In this document: piece by piece, positions 1 to 12,500 of the stretch
How positions within the stretch are numbered: the first letter of the stretch is position 1
How the letters are laid out: every line of letters begins with the position of its first letter
From: Apostichopus japonicus
Taxonomy: Eukaryota; Echinodermata; Holothuroidea; Aspidochirotida; Stichopodidae
Length of the DNA stretch: 64,000 nt
NCBI RefSeq assembly: GCF_037975245.1
Contig: NC_092582.1
Span: 24,652,077-24,716,076, forward strand
Direction: 5' to 3'
The notes under the pieces: model-generated
Databases searched by the model: none
Seen by the model: the letters and a program-made list of their open reading frames with translations, nothing else
Told to the model about the DNA's origin: nothing
Translations under genes and position numbers: made by a program

Positions 1-565
1 GGAAGAGGATGGGGTGTGGAGATAAGTGAACTGATTCTTGTACAGTAATACTGTTTAACACATACATTACTTTCATAGATTGGGAGAGGATTAGATCCTT
101 GAGTTACGAGTCAATAATTGTTGACATAAACTTTTCAATTTTGTTACTTATATACCTATTTTTAATATTTCAAGCAAACAGTTGAACCTTTTTATAGAAT
201 TCAACCTTCAAAAAGCAGTCCTTTCAAGCATGAAATCAAAGAGACTACAGCATTAGTGACTATGATTTCATGGATTTAGCCTTCATGTGTATATCATGTT
301 CAGTACTAAAAATATTCGCAGGACATACTCGTTAGAAATCCCTAAAATAATAACTGAAATAATAATAATGAAAAGAAATTTGTCAAGACAATAGAAAACA
401 TGCACAATTTAGTGTAACATGAATCGATTTATCTGAAATAACACTTTTAATATGGATTCGTATGATTCGTATGATGATATTTACAACATTTAACTATACT
501 GCATTGTCTTTGTTTCTGTGTTATCTTATACATATTTATTACTTATACTTTTTCCTCTTGTTTAG
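1..565. other. AT-rich stretch, nothing recognised
   Basis: No domain, RNA gene or repeat was recognised. The last 25 bases are a pyrimidine-rich tract ending in TTTAG, read as the splice acceptor of the candidate exon that follows. If that exon is real, this stretch is intron. Confidence 0.4.
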
Positions 566-1245
566 GGATTCGATGAGGAGACTTACAAGAGAAAACTGGC
601 GAGGCGCAAGTAACTGTAAGTCAATACAGCTGATTACTCTCTACCTTAGTATTTAAAATTATATTTGTTAACAGTGATTGTCTGCTACTTTTAATTGTAG
701 AATCTTAATATATTAAAAATAACCCCGATCAATAACCAGAATTTGTATTCATATATCTGTGATTATCTATTTTATCTGGTCACTAATATCATTTGCTTCA
801 ACTGTAATTGGTTTTATTATATTTTTCCTTCACAAAGCAAACCCCTTATTAAATGTATGGAAATGAGTGATGAGTTCCTTCCATTAACAGAAACATTGTT
901 CGCTTTTTTCCTGTGTCGCGGTGTTTTGTTTAGCTGGCTGGTTTAATTACTTGTTGGCTCGTGGTACTACTGGCGCTTTTTCTGGGGGGGGCGGGTTGGG
1001 AGGGGGGTTGCTTAGGTATCACTTCCCCGTTATTCTACTAATAAGTATGTTGTTCTACTTATTTATTATGATAACAATGTTACCTAATATATCTCATTTT
1101 ATCTCTATCTTACAGCTCAATGCAAGATGAATGATCATCTGGCGTCGCCAGTCATCAGCAGGACTGTGACGTCATTAAATCAACTCTGAAATTGATGGCA
1201 GTAATTTCAGTGAGAAGGATCTAATAAAGATTTAGGTAGTAAAAC
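566..1245 (+). CDS. Candidate last two exons (3' end) of an unidentified plus-strand gene
   Basis: Seen: a pyrimidine-rich tract ending TTTAG, a 50-nt segment (566-615), the donor GTAAGT at 616, then a second acceptor (TCTTACAG, AG at 1114-1115) and a segment starting at 1116. One frame (codons from 567) stays open across the junction and stops at TGA 1187-1189. An AATAAA polyadenylation signal lies at 1223-1228. A second frame in the first segment reads GFDEETYKRKLARRK and stops at TAA just before the donor; it looks more protein-like, in which case the last exon would be 3' UTR. I do not recognise the protein. The case rests only on splice signals, an open frame and a poly(A) signal in the right order. 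Confidence 0.3.
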
Positions 1246-2878
1246 TATTAATATATCCCAAATACTACAAACACACTGAAAAAAACTCTGGTGTTATATT
1301 CAACACCGATGGTGTTAAATTTGATTCTCCTTTGGTGTGTATATCTGACCACACCAGCTGGTGTTAAATGAACACCCTTCTTGGAATACTATTTTAACAC
1401 CAAATAGGGTGTTGAATCTATACTCTGTGGTGTTAATTATGTGACACCACATGGTGTTGATTTAACACCATTTTAGGATATATGTACACCAAATATGGTG
1501 TTACTCTAATCCTTTGGTGTATATATTATTCTACACTAGATGGTGCTGAATTAACACCACAGGATATTTGTTTATACTCTTTATATAGTGTTAATTTGAC
1601 TCATATGCATGCTCTATCTCAGTATAAATTGTTCACTGTATCACATGTACAGCAAAGCTAGCATTTACTTAAACTGATATAACAAGTGAAACAAAAATTG
1701 AAACAAGAAAGTCATATTCCTTTTTTTTTCTCTACAAATTTATTGATATAACCTTGAGGAAATTCAACTGATGATATGACCAATAAAGGGGAAATGGTCA
1801 TTCGTTAACTTATGAAAAACGTATTCCATTACACAAATTATTTTTCTTTATATGTATATCATTAACAAATAACCCATCTTGAATTATCCTCTTACTGGAA
1901 AGACCCATGCATCAGACTGTATATAGAACAAATGCCAAATACTCAACAGTTGTCAAAACTTTGTTCACAAAAAGACCTCCCTAGCCAAAATGTTTAATAT
2001 AAAGACCTCTTGCTTCATGTAACACACCAACCAACCACAAAATAGAGGTATTTACAAATAATTTGCTGTAAGATAATTTGCTAGTAAAATAAATGTTTAA
2101 TGATATAATTGCTTACAAAGTACAACACTATAAAAGGCATAAAAATGACAGTCTGCTGCATCCATTGATTGATTGAACATCAACAATTTTGGTAAACTTT
2201 AAATCACATTTTTTTTTAAATTACTTAAAAATGATGTGCCTTGGACAAACAAATTTGTCATAAATCATCCACATAACCATGTGTTGCAGCACTGTATGAT
2301 GAAGAAAATCTGTGGTGGGATTTGAGGTACAAGTGGCAGTTGAGATTTTAGTCAAATAATATACTGAAAAACATGTAAAAAGTTTATTCTAGGTAAAATC
2401 TCACAAACAGTAGGTAAATTCCAAATATTTACTGATGTAATTTAATTGTCTGTTTCCCATATACAGTATATACTACATACCCTATTGATTGAAAAGGGGC
2501 CCCTCTTGTAAAATAGTGTTTTTACAGAATGAGGTGAATATTAATAATCAAAGTTTTTAGTGTTTCACAAGGATTATATGTGAAACGCCATGAAGTCAGA
2601 AGCTCATTATCCCTACCCATTGCCAACAGGGTCAACTACTGTAGGGGCTTAAGTTTGGGGGCTCAGATTGAGGCCCATTTTTGTCCCACACTGAAATTTT
2701 AGGCCCTCCTATACCTTCATGAATGGCCTACTATTTCATTTTTGATTAAGAAAAGTGACAATAGTCCCCAAATAGTTGGGGAACACTTATTTGACAAACA
2801 TACAAAACTGCTGATGAGATCATGTTATGAACCCCCCAAACTGAAAAATGATTGGCAAAATGAAAATAGGGATTTGTG

Positions 2879-3411
2879 GGGGGGGGGGGCTAGAGTTAGT
2901 CACTGTTAAAACACAGAATTGAAATTTACTGTGTAAAATTGGTATACAGTATAAAGCCAAACTTAAGGTGCATAGATCTATTCAACAAATCTATAGATCA
3001 GAATTTCAAACTCAAACATTTAAACTCGGGATTCCTTCCTTTTGGACCATAAGACATTTGACACTTAAGTATGAATTGACATGAACTAAATAAACTGTAA
3101 CCATGTCTTATTAAAGCCTTGATAGGAACTAATAAACGCTATTGTGGGGGGGGGGGGCTACAGCCTAGAGTTAGTCACTGTTTAATCACAGAATTGAAAT
3201 TTACTGTGTAGAATTGGTATACCAAACATGAGGTCCATAGATCTATTCAACAAATCTATAGATCAGAATCTCAAACTCAAACTTTCAAACTTGAGATTCC
3301 TTCTTTTTGGGCCATAAGACATTTGACACTTCAGTGTGTGAGCATTGACATGAACTAATAAACTGTAACCATGTCTTATTCAAGCCTTGATAGGTACTAA
3401 TAAAGGCGATA
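2879..3411. repeat. Tandem duplication of a ~266-bp unit
   Basis: Two head-to-tail copies. Each begins with a G tract followed by CTAGAGTTAGTCACTG, and each ends near GCCTTGATAGG..ACTAATAAA. The first starts at about 2879, the second at about 3144. They differ by scattered substitutions and small indels. The unit lies inside the 5.9-kb element. Confidence 0.8.
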
Positions 3412-3922
3412 TATAACATATTTGCTACATAGCTTCTTAGTACATAGTCTCATCAAGGAACTAGGTTATATTATGTACCATTACCAAATGCAAGCATTTA
3501 ATAAGTTCGATTTGGCATACAAAAGTTTTTCTTGACTTTTTAACTGGCATTGAAACAATAAATAAACAATACTGTTACTGAGATACAATAGCATTTTATT
3601 ATATTTTTTTATCTTCAAAATCGTGATTTTTTCGATGCTTAATATAACGTTTAGCATATCGTTTGACTACAATAAAGGATGATTGGTCAGCTAATCGCGC
3701 CTTCAAGAACAAAGTGCTTACATTATAGCAATAGTTTGTCAACACTTCTTTACACCTAAAATCATCGACTAAATAATATAGCCTTAAGTTTGGCTATGCA
3801 TAGTAAAAACAGCAAACATTACTACATTATATGTTACTGCACCAAAACATACCGCATAAACTTTTTTCTGTGAGCAAAAATCGTCAGAACAAATATATTT
3901 CTACGAACTAAAAGTATATTTA

Positions 3923-5672
3923 TCAGTCTGGAGCCATGTTTGTCATCTTCCATTCTTCCATCTGAGAAGCTTGATATTGCCAAAAAATCAAATTCAAACA
4001 GCGCAAACAATATGGCTTTACATGCCTACTAAAACTACTACAAAAACTTGATTACCTCAACTGCTTCATCTGTTGGATTGTTAGATTTTGTCTTTGTTAG
4101 AGCAGTTTTCAATCTTTTCAAAGGAAGTCCAGCGCTGGAGGAGGGCAAATCAACATTTGGCAAGTCCTCATCAGAAATCAAGTCTGTATCGGAATCACTA
4201 TCTGCAGAACAGGGTACAGTTCCTCGGGAAGGCGAAGCTAATGAGGGAGAAACATGTTTTTAATCATTCCATTGTGATGGCTCAATAAATAGATATACCA
4301 ATCGGCATGAAGAAGTGGGCCCGGTTTGTAATATACTTAATGGGCCATTTTTTCACCTGAATTGCAAAATGTGAGAAGCAGGGGTGGAGGGTGGGGGGGG
4401 GGAATGGGCATCATCTATCTGGGTCATAGTCTCGGTTTTGACAGCTATCTCCTGTGTTGCAACTTTTATGGGGGGAGGGTACGTGGGTGGAGCTTTTTTT
4501 ATGTTTTATACAATTTCTGCAAATGACCCTTTATTGACCTTACTTCTCAAATTTTTTAGCACCTCTCATGGCCCACTATTAAATGATTGGCCGTAATAAG
4601 GGTTTTACTAGTGTTCAAATAATGATAAGAATCGGAATAAGGCGTTAATTGGATCCTGACAATGACCCCACTTAACATTCTATATGACCTGCTAAAACAG
4701 ATTATTACAAGCCAAATTTAGGAATATCCAAGAGTTACTATCGAAGGACACAGGAATTCCCCCAAATTTACTGGTTTGGGTAGTCACGAGCGGACTATAC
4801 TTACCCCGTCACAGCTACTGTTAGCATTTCTGACCGATCTAGCTTATTACTTGTCTTAGCTACTTTTCTCACAGACTACTGCCCTCTACTATGTGCCCCA
4901 ATATCTAGCATCTTTTTCCCTCCGCTTAAAGACTCAACATGGAGAAAAAATTCTCAGCTTATGTGGGAACGTTTCGACCAACTAGAATCGAAACATGGAT
5001 GATCTCTGAGAGAAGAAGTATTTTGAGTACTAGAGGAGCATGGTGGTCGGTTGGCTAAAACAGAATCACAGGTTCGAGCCCTGGCAAGGCACTGCATTTG
5101 TGTCCTTGGGCAAGGCAATGTATTGTGGCCACTCTATACTATTTTATCATTCTTTAGATCTAAGCGCAATTTGATTCAATGGATTCAAGTTATTCAGGAT
5201 ACTTTTTGAAAAATCTGGCAATTAAGTGGACGGCACTTTGGCATCTATACAGATTCACTCAAGGATGTGCCCATGCTGGTCGGTACCGGGTACTGACAGC
5301 CAGCACTTATGTAAAAATAGCCAAATTTATCAACTCTGTATAATACATCTCCGTAACTTTAACTTCGGCAACATTTTTTTAATACCAGCCCTGTAGTTTG
5401 TATCCAAATTTAGATGGCACTCAGAATCAAATAGGCACATCCCTGTTCACTTTAAACCACACAACTAGCCCACATTAAAACTTTAATAATGGCTAGGCCA
5501 GACATGTGTTATTGAAGTACTCACCCCTTTTCACCTCTTCTCAATACCATAATATCATTGTTTGGTTCAGCCTCAAGTAATGGTGCTAAAATCTCTTCAT
5601 CTATCTCGGGGCCATCAGTTCTATCTACCAATATGACTTGATCCTCCTCTTCAATCGCAAACTTCTTTTTGG
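3923..5672 (-). CDS. Spliced gene fragment inside the 5.9-kb element: ubiquitin-like-fold exon plus acidic/basic exon
   Basis: Minus-strand exon candidates. Exon A, 5672-5535 (138 nt): acceptor TTTATGTTTAG, donor GAG|GTGAAA. It reads KKKFAIEEEDQVILVDRTDG, then PEIDEEILAPLL and MVLRR. This resembles the N-terminal CIDE-N/PB1-like ubiquitin-fold modules of transposon-associated proteins (an L/V-V-D-x-T-D-G turn followed by an acidic EIDEE segment). Exon B, 4237-4056 (182 nt): acceptor CTCCCTCATTAG, donor GAG|GTAATC; it joins exon A in phase and encodes an acidic serine-rich stretch (SADSDSDTDLISDEDLP) and a basic patch (LKRLKTALTKTK). A possible last exon, 3961-3923, reads MEEWKMTNMAPD and then stop. 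The first exon was not found; a donor CG|GTAAGTG near 6337 may end a 5' leader. Splicing is inferred by eye. The domain call is by resemblance only. Confidence 0.4.
5030..5300 (+). repeat. SINE-like fragment with a tRNA-type B box
   Basis: Positions 5071-5081 read GGTTCGAGCCC, a good RNA polymerase III B box. It is followed by CTGGCAAGGCACTGC and then TGTGTCCTTGGGCAAGGCA. This arrangement, a degenerate tRNA-like head joined to a conserved core, is typical of animal tRNA-derived SINEs. The A box is degraded and no 3' simple-repeat tail or target duplication was identified, so the ends are approximate. Confidence 0.4.
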
Positions 5673-6616
5673 CTAAACATAAAGGGGTAAGAAATAAGAT
5701 GTAAGAAAATGTATTAGTATAACAGCCACTTTATCCTCCACATCTCAATTCCAAAACACATATAGTTTTACCACATAAATTACAAAACATGTATTAATAG
5801 AGAAAATGCAGGTTGGCTTCAAAGCTATTTATCAGTGTAAAAAACAAACACATGAACACGTATACATTTGTGAAATATCAACAAAGTGCAAATTTATTTT
5901 ATTTGAAACAATTTGGTTCACTTTCCCTAGATACATCTGATTTATAGTGATTGCCTGTACTTTCCACAGTAATGTATATAATTCAACACTTTGTTACAAT
6001 GCATACAGGCACTTAATTGTTTGGGTTGTATTTTATGGTTAATTCAATTTCTGCTTAACATCTGCAATTAGAGCAAATTTTATCGATACCAATATTTAAT
6101 CACTAATGAGAGTAATGTCAAATATAGGCCGATAGTCCGATACCGATATTGAAAACCGATTAATCGACCCAACACTCAGTGGCATAACGCTAGCTGTTTT
6201 CACGCCTAGGCTTATATTAGGCTAGCCTAACGTAAGGCTTTGTCCAACTACTAACTGTTAGGCTTGTCTATTAAGTTCTTTTCTCGATCAATAACGCTAC
6301 ATTTACAACAAAAATTTGCACAATAAACACTTACCGATTGCAACTAAATCTCAATACTCTCAAAAAACAAAGATTTTCTTTGTTTCGTTGCGAATAGCCG
6401 TATAAGGGGCATCTTGTAATACTGGATTTGGGCTTCGAAACCCTCAATTCCGCAAAATATCACAGTCAACGCACGATATGGCGCGGAAATGGTATAGTAA
6501 GGTATGTGCGTTTACGTTTGTACGTACAGCGCACAGTCGATCGTGCACACAATGTGTACATGAACCACACTGAAATGTACCGTCGCGCACTGCACTCACG
6601 TTGGGCCTTATTTGCA

Positions 6617-6961
6617 TATTAATCCAAGGGCGTAGGAACCGGGGAAAAAATGTGGAGGGGCGGAAGTATCATTCCGCCCCCCCCCCCCCCGCTTCGCAAG
6701 TCAGAAAACCCCTTTTTCATTTCCAAATGAGAAAAAAATCTCATTTAGAGCACCAAATTGCATCTAAGGCCAGGTGAAAATGCAAAATTATATACAAAAT
6801 GGAGTGGGTGGGTTGAAGTGTGCTATATTGCACCAAATTGCATCTGAGGCCACCTGGAAATGCAAAAAAAAATCCCCCCTCCCCTTAGACCCCTCCCCCA
6901 GGCCGGCCATCCATCTTCAGCCCCCCACTCAAAAGTACCTTCCTACGCCACTGTATTAATC
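6617..6961. mobile_element. Non-autonomous hAT-like element (family 1, copy A) with 8-bp TSD
   Basis: The element runs 6625-6953 and is flanked by a perfect 8-bp duplication, TATTAATC (6617-6624 and 6954-6961). The ends are CAAGGGCGTAGGAACC on the left and CTTCCTACGCCACTG on the right, an imperfect inverted pair. The interior holds G/C homopolymer tracts and the sequence CACCAAATTGCATCTRAGGC twice. It is nested in the 5.9-kb CACTG element. An 8-bp TSD with CA(R)GGGCG-type ends is characteristic of hAT transposons; there is no coding capacity. Confidence 0.88.
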
Positions 6962-7150
6962 TAAACATCAACTATAGACCAATACCGAAAGCGTTTTCGG
7001 GTGACGTAGAAAAATTGTCGGATAACACCGTAAAATGATTGGTTTATTTGAGTGGCGTGATATTCGTTGACTCTTTTCGGTGTACAAGTAACACCGAAGT
7101 TAACACCGGTTTGTTGACACCAGGATTTTAACACCGTAGTTTTTGCAGTG

Positions 7151-7506
7151 CAGCGCCAGATAGAGCTCCAGTATAATACACATGCAACTAGTCTAGTATG
7201 ATTGTGACGTCATCAAATGCCTATATTCTCAAGACAATGGAATGTTGACTTGATGAAGACTGTAACTTTTACATTCATTGTGAATGGATCTTGTAGAGAG
7301 ATAAGGAGACTATTTATATAGGAGACTATATATATCTTGGATGTTAACTATTGAGAGAGGGAAGAAAGAGAGCACAATCCCTACCTTACTCTCTGTGTGT
7401 ATGTGGAGGGGCGGGTTGGGGTGTTGGAGGGAGTGTTAGAGGGGTTAAGTGACGTACCCACCACATTGGTGACCAAGTAGATATTATAGTAGTCATTTTC
7501 ACCACC
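7151..7506. other. Spacer between two transposons
   Basis: Contains a short degenerate GAGACTATWTATA direct repeat around 7306-7335 and GT/GA-rich sequence near 7390-7445. No gene was recognised. Confidence 0.4.
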
Positions 7507-8164
7507 ACCAGAACCATAGGCGTAGGAGCCTAATTTGATTTGGGGGGGGGGCTGTAACGACCTGCCCGAAAAAATATAACCAAAACTTTTCGCGCGCTCC
7601 GCGCGCGCTTTATATCGTCATGTGCATATCATATAGGAGTTCATCGGGTATTACACATCATCGGGTATATCACATGCAAATAACCGATGAATGCCTATAT
7701 GATATGCACATTAAGATGTTGAACGTGCGCAAAGCGAGAAAAATTTTGATATATTTTCCGTGTTATTACCCTTCCATATTGGTTATAATTATTGGGGAAG
7801 TCGTTACAATAATAACGATAATAATAATATCATTATAACCATTGAAAAACACATTGCAAATTATTCTTCTTTCAGTGGGTGCCCGAAAAATGCTCTGCAT
7901 ATTGCCCGAATTTTCACAAAAAAAATCAAAAAACACACTGCAGATTTTTCTTCTTTCAGTACAGGTAGGTGCCCGAAAAATGCTCAGCATAATTGCCCGA
8001 ATTTTCACCAAAAAAAATCGAAAAAATACACTACAAATTTTTCTTCTTTCAGTAGGTGCCCGAAAAATTCTCAGCATATTGCCCGAATTTTCACCAAACA
8101 AAATTGGTTGGGGGGCTGCAGCCCCCCCCCCCATTCCCCCGCCTCCTACGCCTATGACCAGAAC
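7507..8164. mobile_element. hAT-like element (family 2) with 8-bp TSD, internal hairpin and triplicated unit
   Basis: The element 7515-8156 is flanked by a perfect 8-bp duplication, ACCAGAAC (7507-7514 and 8157-8164). The ends are CATAGGCGTAGGAGCC and its near-complement CCTCCTACGCCTATG. Inside, 7620-7711 forms a large inverted repeat (TGTGCATATCATATAGG versus CCTATATGATATGCACA). From about 7855 to 8100 there are three copies of a roughly 85-bp unit containing GGTGCCCGAAAAATKCTC and TTGCCCGAATTTTCAC. Open frames across the triplication exist on both strands; they arise from the repeat and have no recognisable protein. Confidence 0.85.
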
Positions 8165-9516
8165 GCTTATTGTAGAATTGGAATTAAATGGTAATATGCA
8201 GTATTTTTTTTAATTTTATTTTCCTGGTATGTAACAAAGTCTTCGTTACTTGCGTAAATGAAGAGAAAGGTTTGTACACCTACTCGTGTGTCCCTGGTCA
8301 GGTATTGCTGGTGACCTGCTCTCAGCCTCCACGTAATCATCGGTGCAGGGTATAACATCCTTCATTGGTCCAATTGTATATAATGATACAATTCATCCAG
8401 ACCCATATTCATTTCCATATTCATTCCAGACCCATATCTCCACCTCCCTACCAACACCCCCCCCCCCTCACCCTTTCCCGACTAACACTTTACTACTCAG
8501 AACAATACATAAACGCTCATAATTCTGTTAATATTTCTAACTTTTTCCTAAGCAGACATGTTTTTAATGCTTTTGTGATAATCTGTACATATGGTATCCA
8601 CATACACTCGGTAACTAGGAGTGCATGATTACACTTTACTGTGGTTTCTGTATTCCTCCTTTTACTACATTCGGATTTAAACTGTGACGTATCGATTACG
8701 TAATGTCTTAAATTTAACAAGAGTCGAAGGCTTCATGAACCTGTAGCCACCAACCTGGCGGTGGTGATGGCGCGCGTGTATGTGTGCGTCTGTGACATTT
8801 GCTTGAGTCCGCGATGACTCAACAACGGGGTGATGCATATTTGTCATACTTGCTATGTAGTTGTATTATTGTCGGATTTTAGCCAAACTAGGTATACAGT
8901 TGCTGGTTAATATCTGGGCCCCCAAAAAATCCGCAACCAGTTTTGAGCTGGTGGGACCAGATTTTATTTCCAACTAAAATGAATTTTGGGGCAACTTCTT
9001 GGGCCCGAATTTTGGGGCCCAATATTTTTGGACCATCTGAGCCCACATTTTCTCTCCATTGCAATAACACCGCAACCGTAAGTCGGGTTGTAGCAAAACT
9101 TGGTAAACAGTTGTTGTTTAGTAGCTGGTACATGTAGACATAAATATTATGATAATGAGTGATGACGTACAACACTTTAATATTCCACTTACCAAGGAAC
9201 CATAGTGACCGTTGGGCTCTTGTTAATATTTTATCGGCTTCATTTACCCTACGTTGTTATTTTAGTCCTAAGTAAAGCCATATCTTTTTAAGATAATACA
9301 ATCACGTGAGCTTACATAATTTAACAAGATTGAATATGATAATTTATACTGCTAATGTTCTGTATATTAAGTAAACACTAAATACAATGGTATGCTCTCT
9401 GTGTTTCACTTTTCATTTTATTATTTCCTTAAAGTGTTTAATTGACTGCATCTTTTAAAGTTTCTACTTGTTTGTGAGACTAAAGGAGAATCAAACTTAA
9501 CAATCATTTTACAATT
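8165..9516. other. Stretch without a recognised gene; one diverged ~40-bp direct repeat
   Basis: Around 8880-8919 and 9091-9129 two similar segments occur (TAGCCAAACTAGGTATACAG and TAGCAAAACTTGGTAAACAG), with a GGGCCC-rich interior between them. This may be an old element whose ends are direct repeats. Nothing else was recognised. Confidence 0.35.
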
Positions 9517-12500
9517 ATATGATAGGTAAGTTATCGATCATTGATATATTATGTTATAGGTAAGCTATCGATCATTTTAATATTATGTGATAGGCAAGCT
9601 ATCGATCATTTTAATATTACATGATAGGTTAGCTATCGATCATTTTAATATTACATGATAGGTAAGCTATCGATCATATTTAATATTACATGATAGGTAA
9701 GCTATCGATCATTTTAATATTACATGATAGGTAAGCCATCGATCATATTTAATATAACGTGATAGGTACGCTATCGATCCTTGCAATATTATGTGATAGG
9801 TAAGTTATTGGTCATTGATATATTATGTGATTTTATCGATCATGTTAATATTATGTGATAGGTATGCTATCGATCATATTTAATATTACATGATAGGTAA
9901 GCTATCGATCATTTTAATATTACATGATAGGTAAGCCATCGATCATATTTAATATAACGTGATAGGTACGCTATCGATCCTTGCAATATTATGTGATAGG
10001 TAAGTTATTGGTCATTGATATATTATGTGATAGTTAAGTTATCGATCATGTTAATAGTATGTGATAGGTAAGCTATCGATCATTTTAATATTACATGATA
10101 GGTAAGCTATCGATCATTTTAATATTACATGATAGGTAAGCTATCGATCATATTTAATATTACATGATAGGTAAGCTATCGATCATTTTAATATTACATG
10201 ATAGGTAAGCCATCGATCATATTTAATATAACGTGATAGGTACGCTATCGATCCTTGCAATATTATGTGATAGGTAAGTTATTGATCATTGATATATTAT
10301 GTGATAGTTAAGTTATCGATCATGTTAATATTATGTGATAGGTATGCTATCGATCATATTTAATATTACATGATAGGTAAGCTATCGATCATTTTAATAT
10401 TACATGATAGGTAAGCTATCGATCATTTTAATATTATGTGATAGGCAAGCTATCGATCATTTTAATATTACATGATAGGTTAGCTATCGATCATTTTAAT
10501 ATTACATGATAGGTAAGCTATCGATCATTTTAATATTACATGATAGGTAAGCTATCGATCATATTTAATATTACATGATAGGTAAGCTATCGATCATTTT
10601 AATATTACATGATAGGTAAGCCATCGATCATATTTAATATAACGTGATAGGTACGCTATCGATCCTTGCAATATTTTGTGATAGGTAAGTTATTGATCAT
10701 TGATATATTATGTGATAGTTAAGTTATCGATCATGTTAATATTGTGTGATAGGTATGCTATCGATCATATTTAATATTACATGATAGGTAAGCTATCGAT
10801 CATTTTAATATTACATGATAGGTAAGCTATCGATCATTTTAATATTATGTGATAGGCAAGCTATCGATCATTTTAATATTACATGATAGGTTAGCTATCG
10901 ATCATTTTAATATTACATGATAGGTAAGCTATCGATCATTTTAATATTACATGATAGGTAAGCTATCGATCATATTTAATATTACATGATAGGTAAGCTA
11001 TCGATCATATTTAATATTACGAGATAGGTAAGCTATCGATCCTTGCAATATTATGTGATAGGTAAGTTATTGATCATTGATATATTATATGATAGGTAAG
11101 CTATCGATCATATTTAATATTACATGATAGGTAAGCTATCGATCAAATGTAATATTACATGATAGGTAAGCTATCGATCAAATGTAATATTACATGATTG
11201 GTAAGCTATCGATCATATTTAATATTACGTGATAGGTAAGCTATCGATCATATTTAATATTACATGATAGGTAAGCTATCGATCAAATGTAATATTACAT
11301 GATAGGTAAGCTATCGATCATATTTAATATTACGTGATAGGTAAGCTATCGATCCTTGCAATATTATGTGATAGGTAAGTTATTGATCATTGATATATTA
11401 TGTGATAGTTAAGTTATCGATCATGTTAATATTATGTGATAGGTAAGCTATCGATCATTGTAATATTATGTGATAGGTAAGTTGTCGATCATATTTAATA
11501 TTACGAGATAGGTAAGCTATCGATCATTTTAATATTACATGATAGGTAAGATATCGATCATTTTAATATTACATGATAGGTAAGCTATCGATCATATTTA
11601 ATATTATGTGATAGGTAAGCTATCGATCATTGTAATATTATGTGATAGGTAAGCTATCGATCATTTTAATATTATGTGATAGGTAAGCTATTGATCATTT
11701 TAATATTACATGATAGGTAAGCTATCGATCATTTTAATAGGTTAGCTATCGATCATGTTAATATTACATGATAGGTAAGCTATCGATCATTTTAATATTG
11801 CATGATATAAGCTATCGATCATATTTAATATTACTTGATAGGTAAGCTATCGATCATTGTAATACTAGGTAAGTTATCGATCATTTTAATATTACATGAT
11901 AGGTAAGCTATCGATCATATTTAATAATATGTGATGGGTAAGCTATTGATCATTTTAATATTCAATCATTGTAATTATTCATTATTCGATCATTGTAATA
12001 TTGTGTGATAGGAAAGTTGTCAATCATTGATATATTATATGATATGCAAGCTATCGATCATATTTAATATTACATGATATGCAAGCTATCGATCATATTT
12101 AATATTACATGATAGGTAAGCTATCGATCATATTTAATATTACATGATAGGTAAGCTATCGATCATATTTAATATTACATGATAGGTAAGCTATCGATCA
12201 TATTTAATATTACATGATAGGTAAGCTATCGATCATATTTAATATTACATGATAGGTAAGCTATCGATTATTTTAATATTACATGATATGCAAGCTATCG
12301 ATCATATTTAATATTACATGATAGGTAAGCTATCGATCATATTTAGTATTACATGATAGGTAAGCTATCGATTATTTTAATATTACATGATATAAGCTAT
12401 CGATCATATTTAATAACGTGATAGGTACGCTATCGATCCTTGCAATATTATGTGATAGGTAAGTTATTGATCATTGTAATATTATGTGATAGGTAAGCTA

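Larger units (their letters stand above)
1274..7150. mobile_element. 5.9-kb CACTG-terminated DNA transposon (EnSpm/CACTA-like)
   Basis: Seen: the left end begins CACTGAAAAAAACTCTGGTG and the right end, read inward on the minus strand, begins CACTGCAAAAACTACGGTGT; they match over about 22 bp with one indel. Both ends carry many subterminal copies of GGTGTTAA and its complement (about 1290-1590 and 7030-7140). A 2-bp CA flanks each side (1272-1273 and 7151-7152). Known: EnSpm/CACTA elements have CACTA/G ends, 2-3 bp target duplications and subterminal repeat clusters. Inside are minus-strand exon candidates, a 266-bp tandem duplication, a SINE-like piece and a nested hAT-like insertion. No transposase was found, so this may be a non-autonomous or gene-carrying derivative. 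The 2-bp duplication alone could be chance. Confidence 0.55.

Noticed and set aside
4660-4870. A minus-strand segment (KTSNKLDRSEMLTVAVTG followed by GTAAGTAT) as an extra exon of the gene in the 5.9-kb element
   Set aside because: The donor is excellent, but the phase does not join either neighbouring exon; left out of the gene model.
7766-8213. Overlapping 120-144-codon frames on both strands
   Set aside because: They follow the triplicated 85-bp unit of a non-autonomous hAT-like element, and similar peptides appear in three frames.
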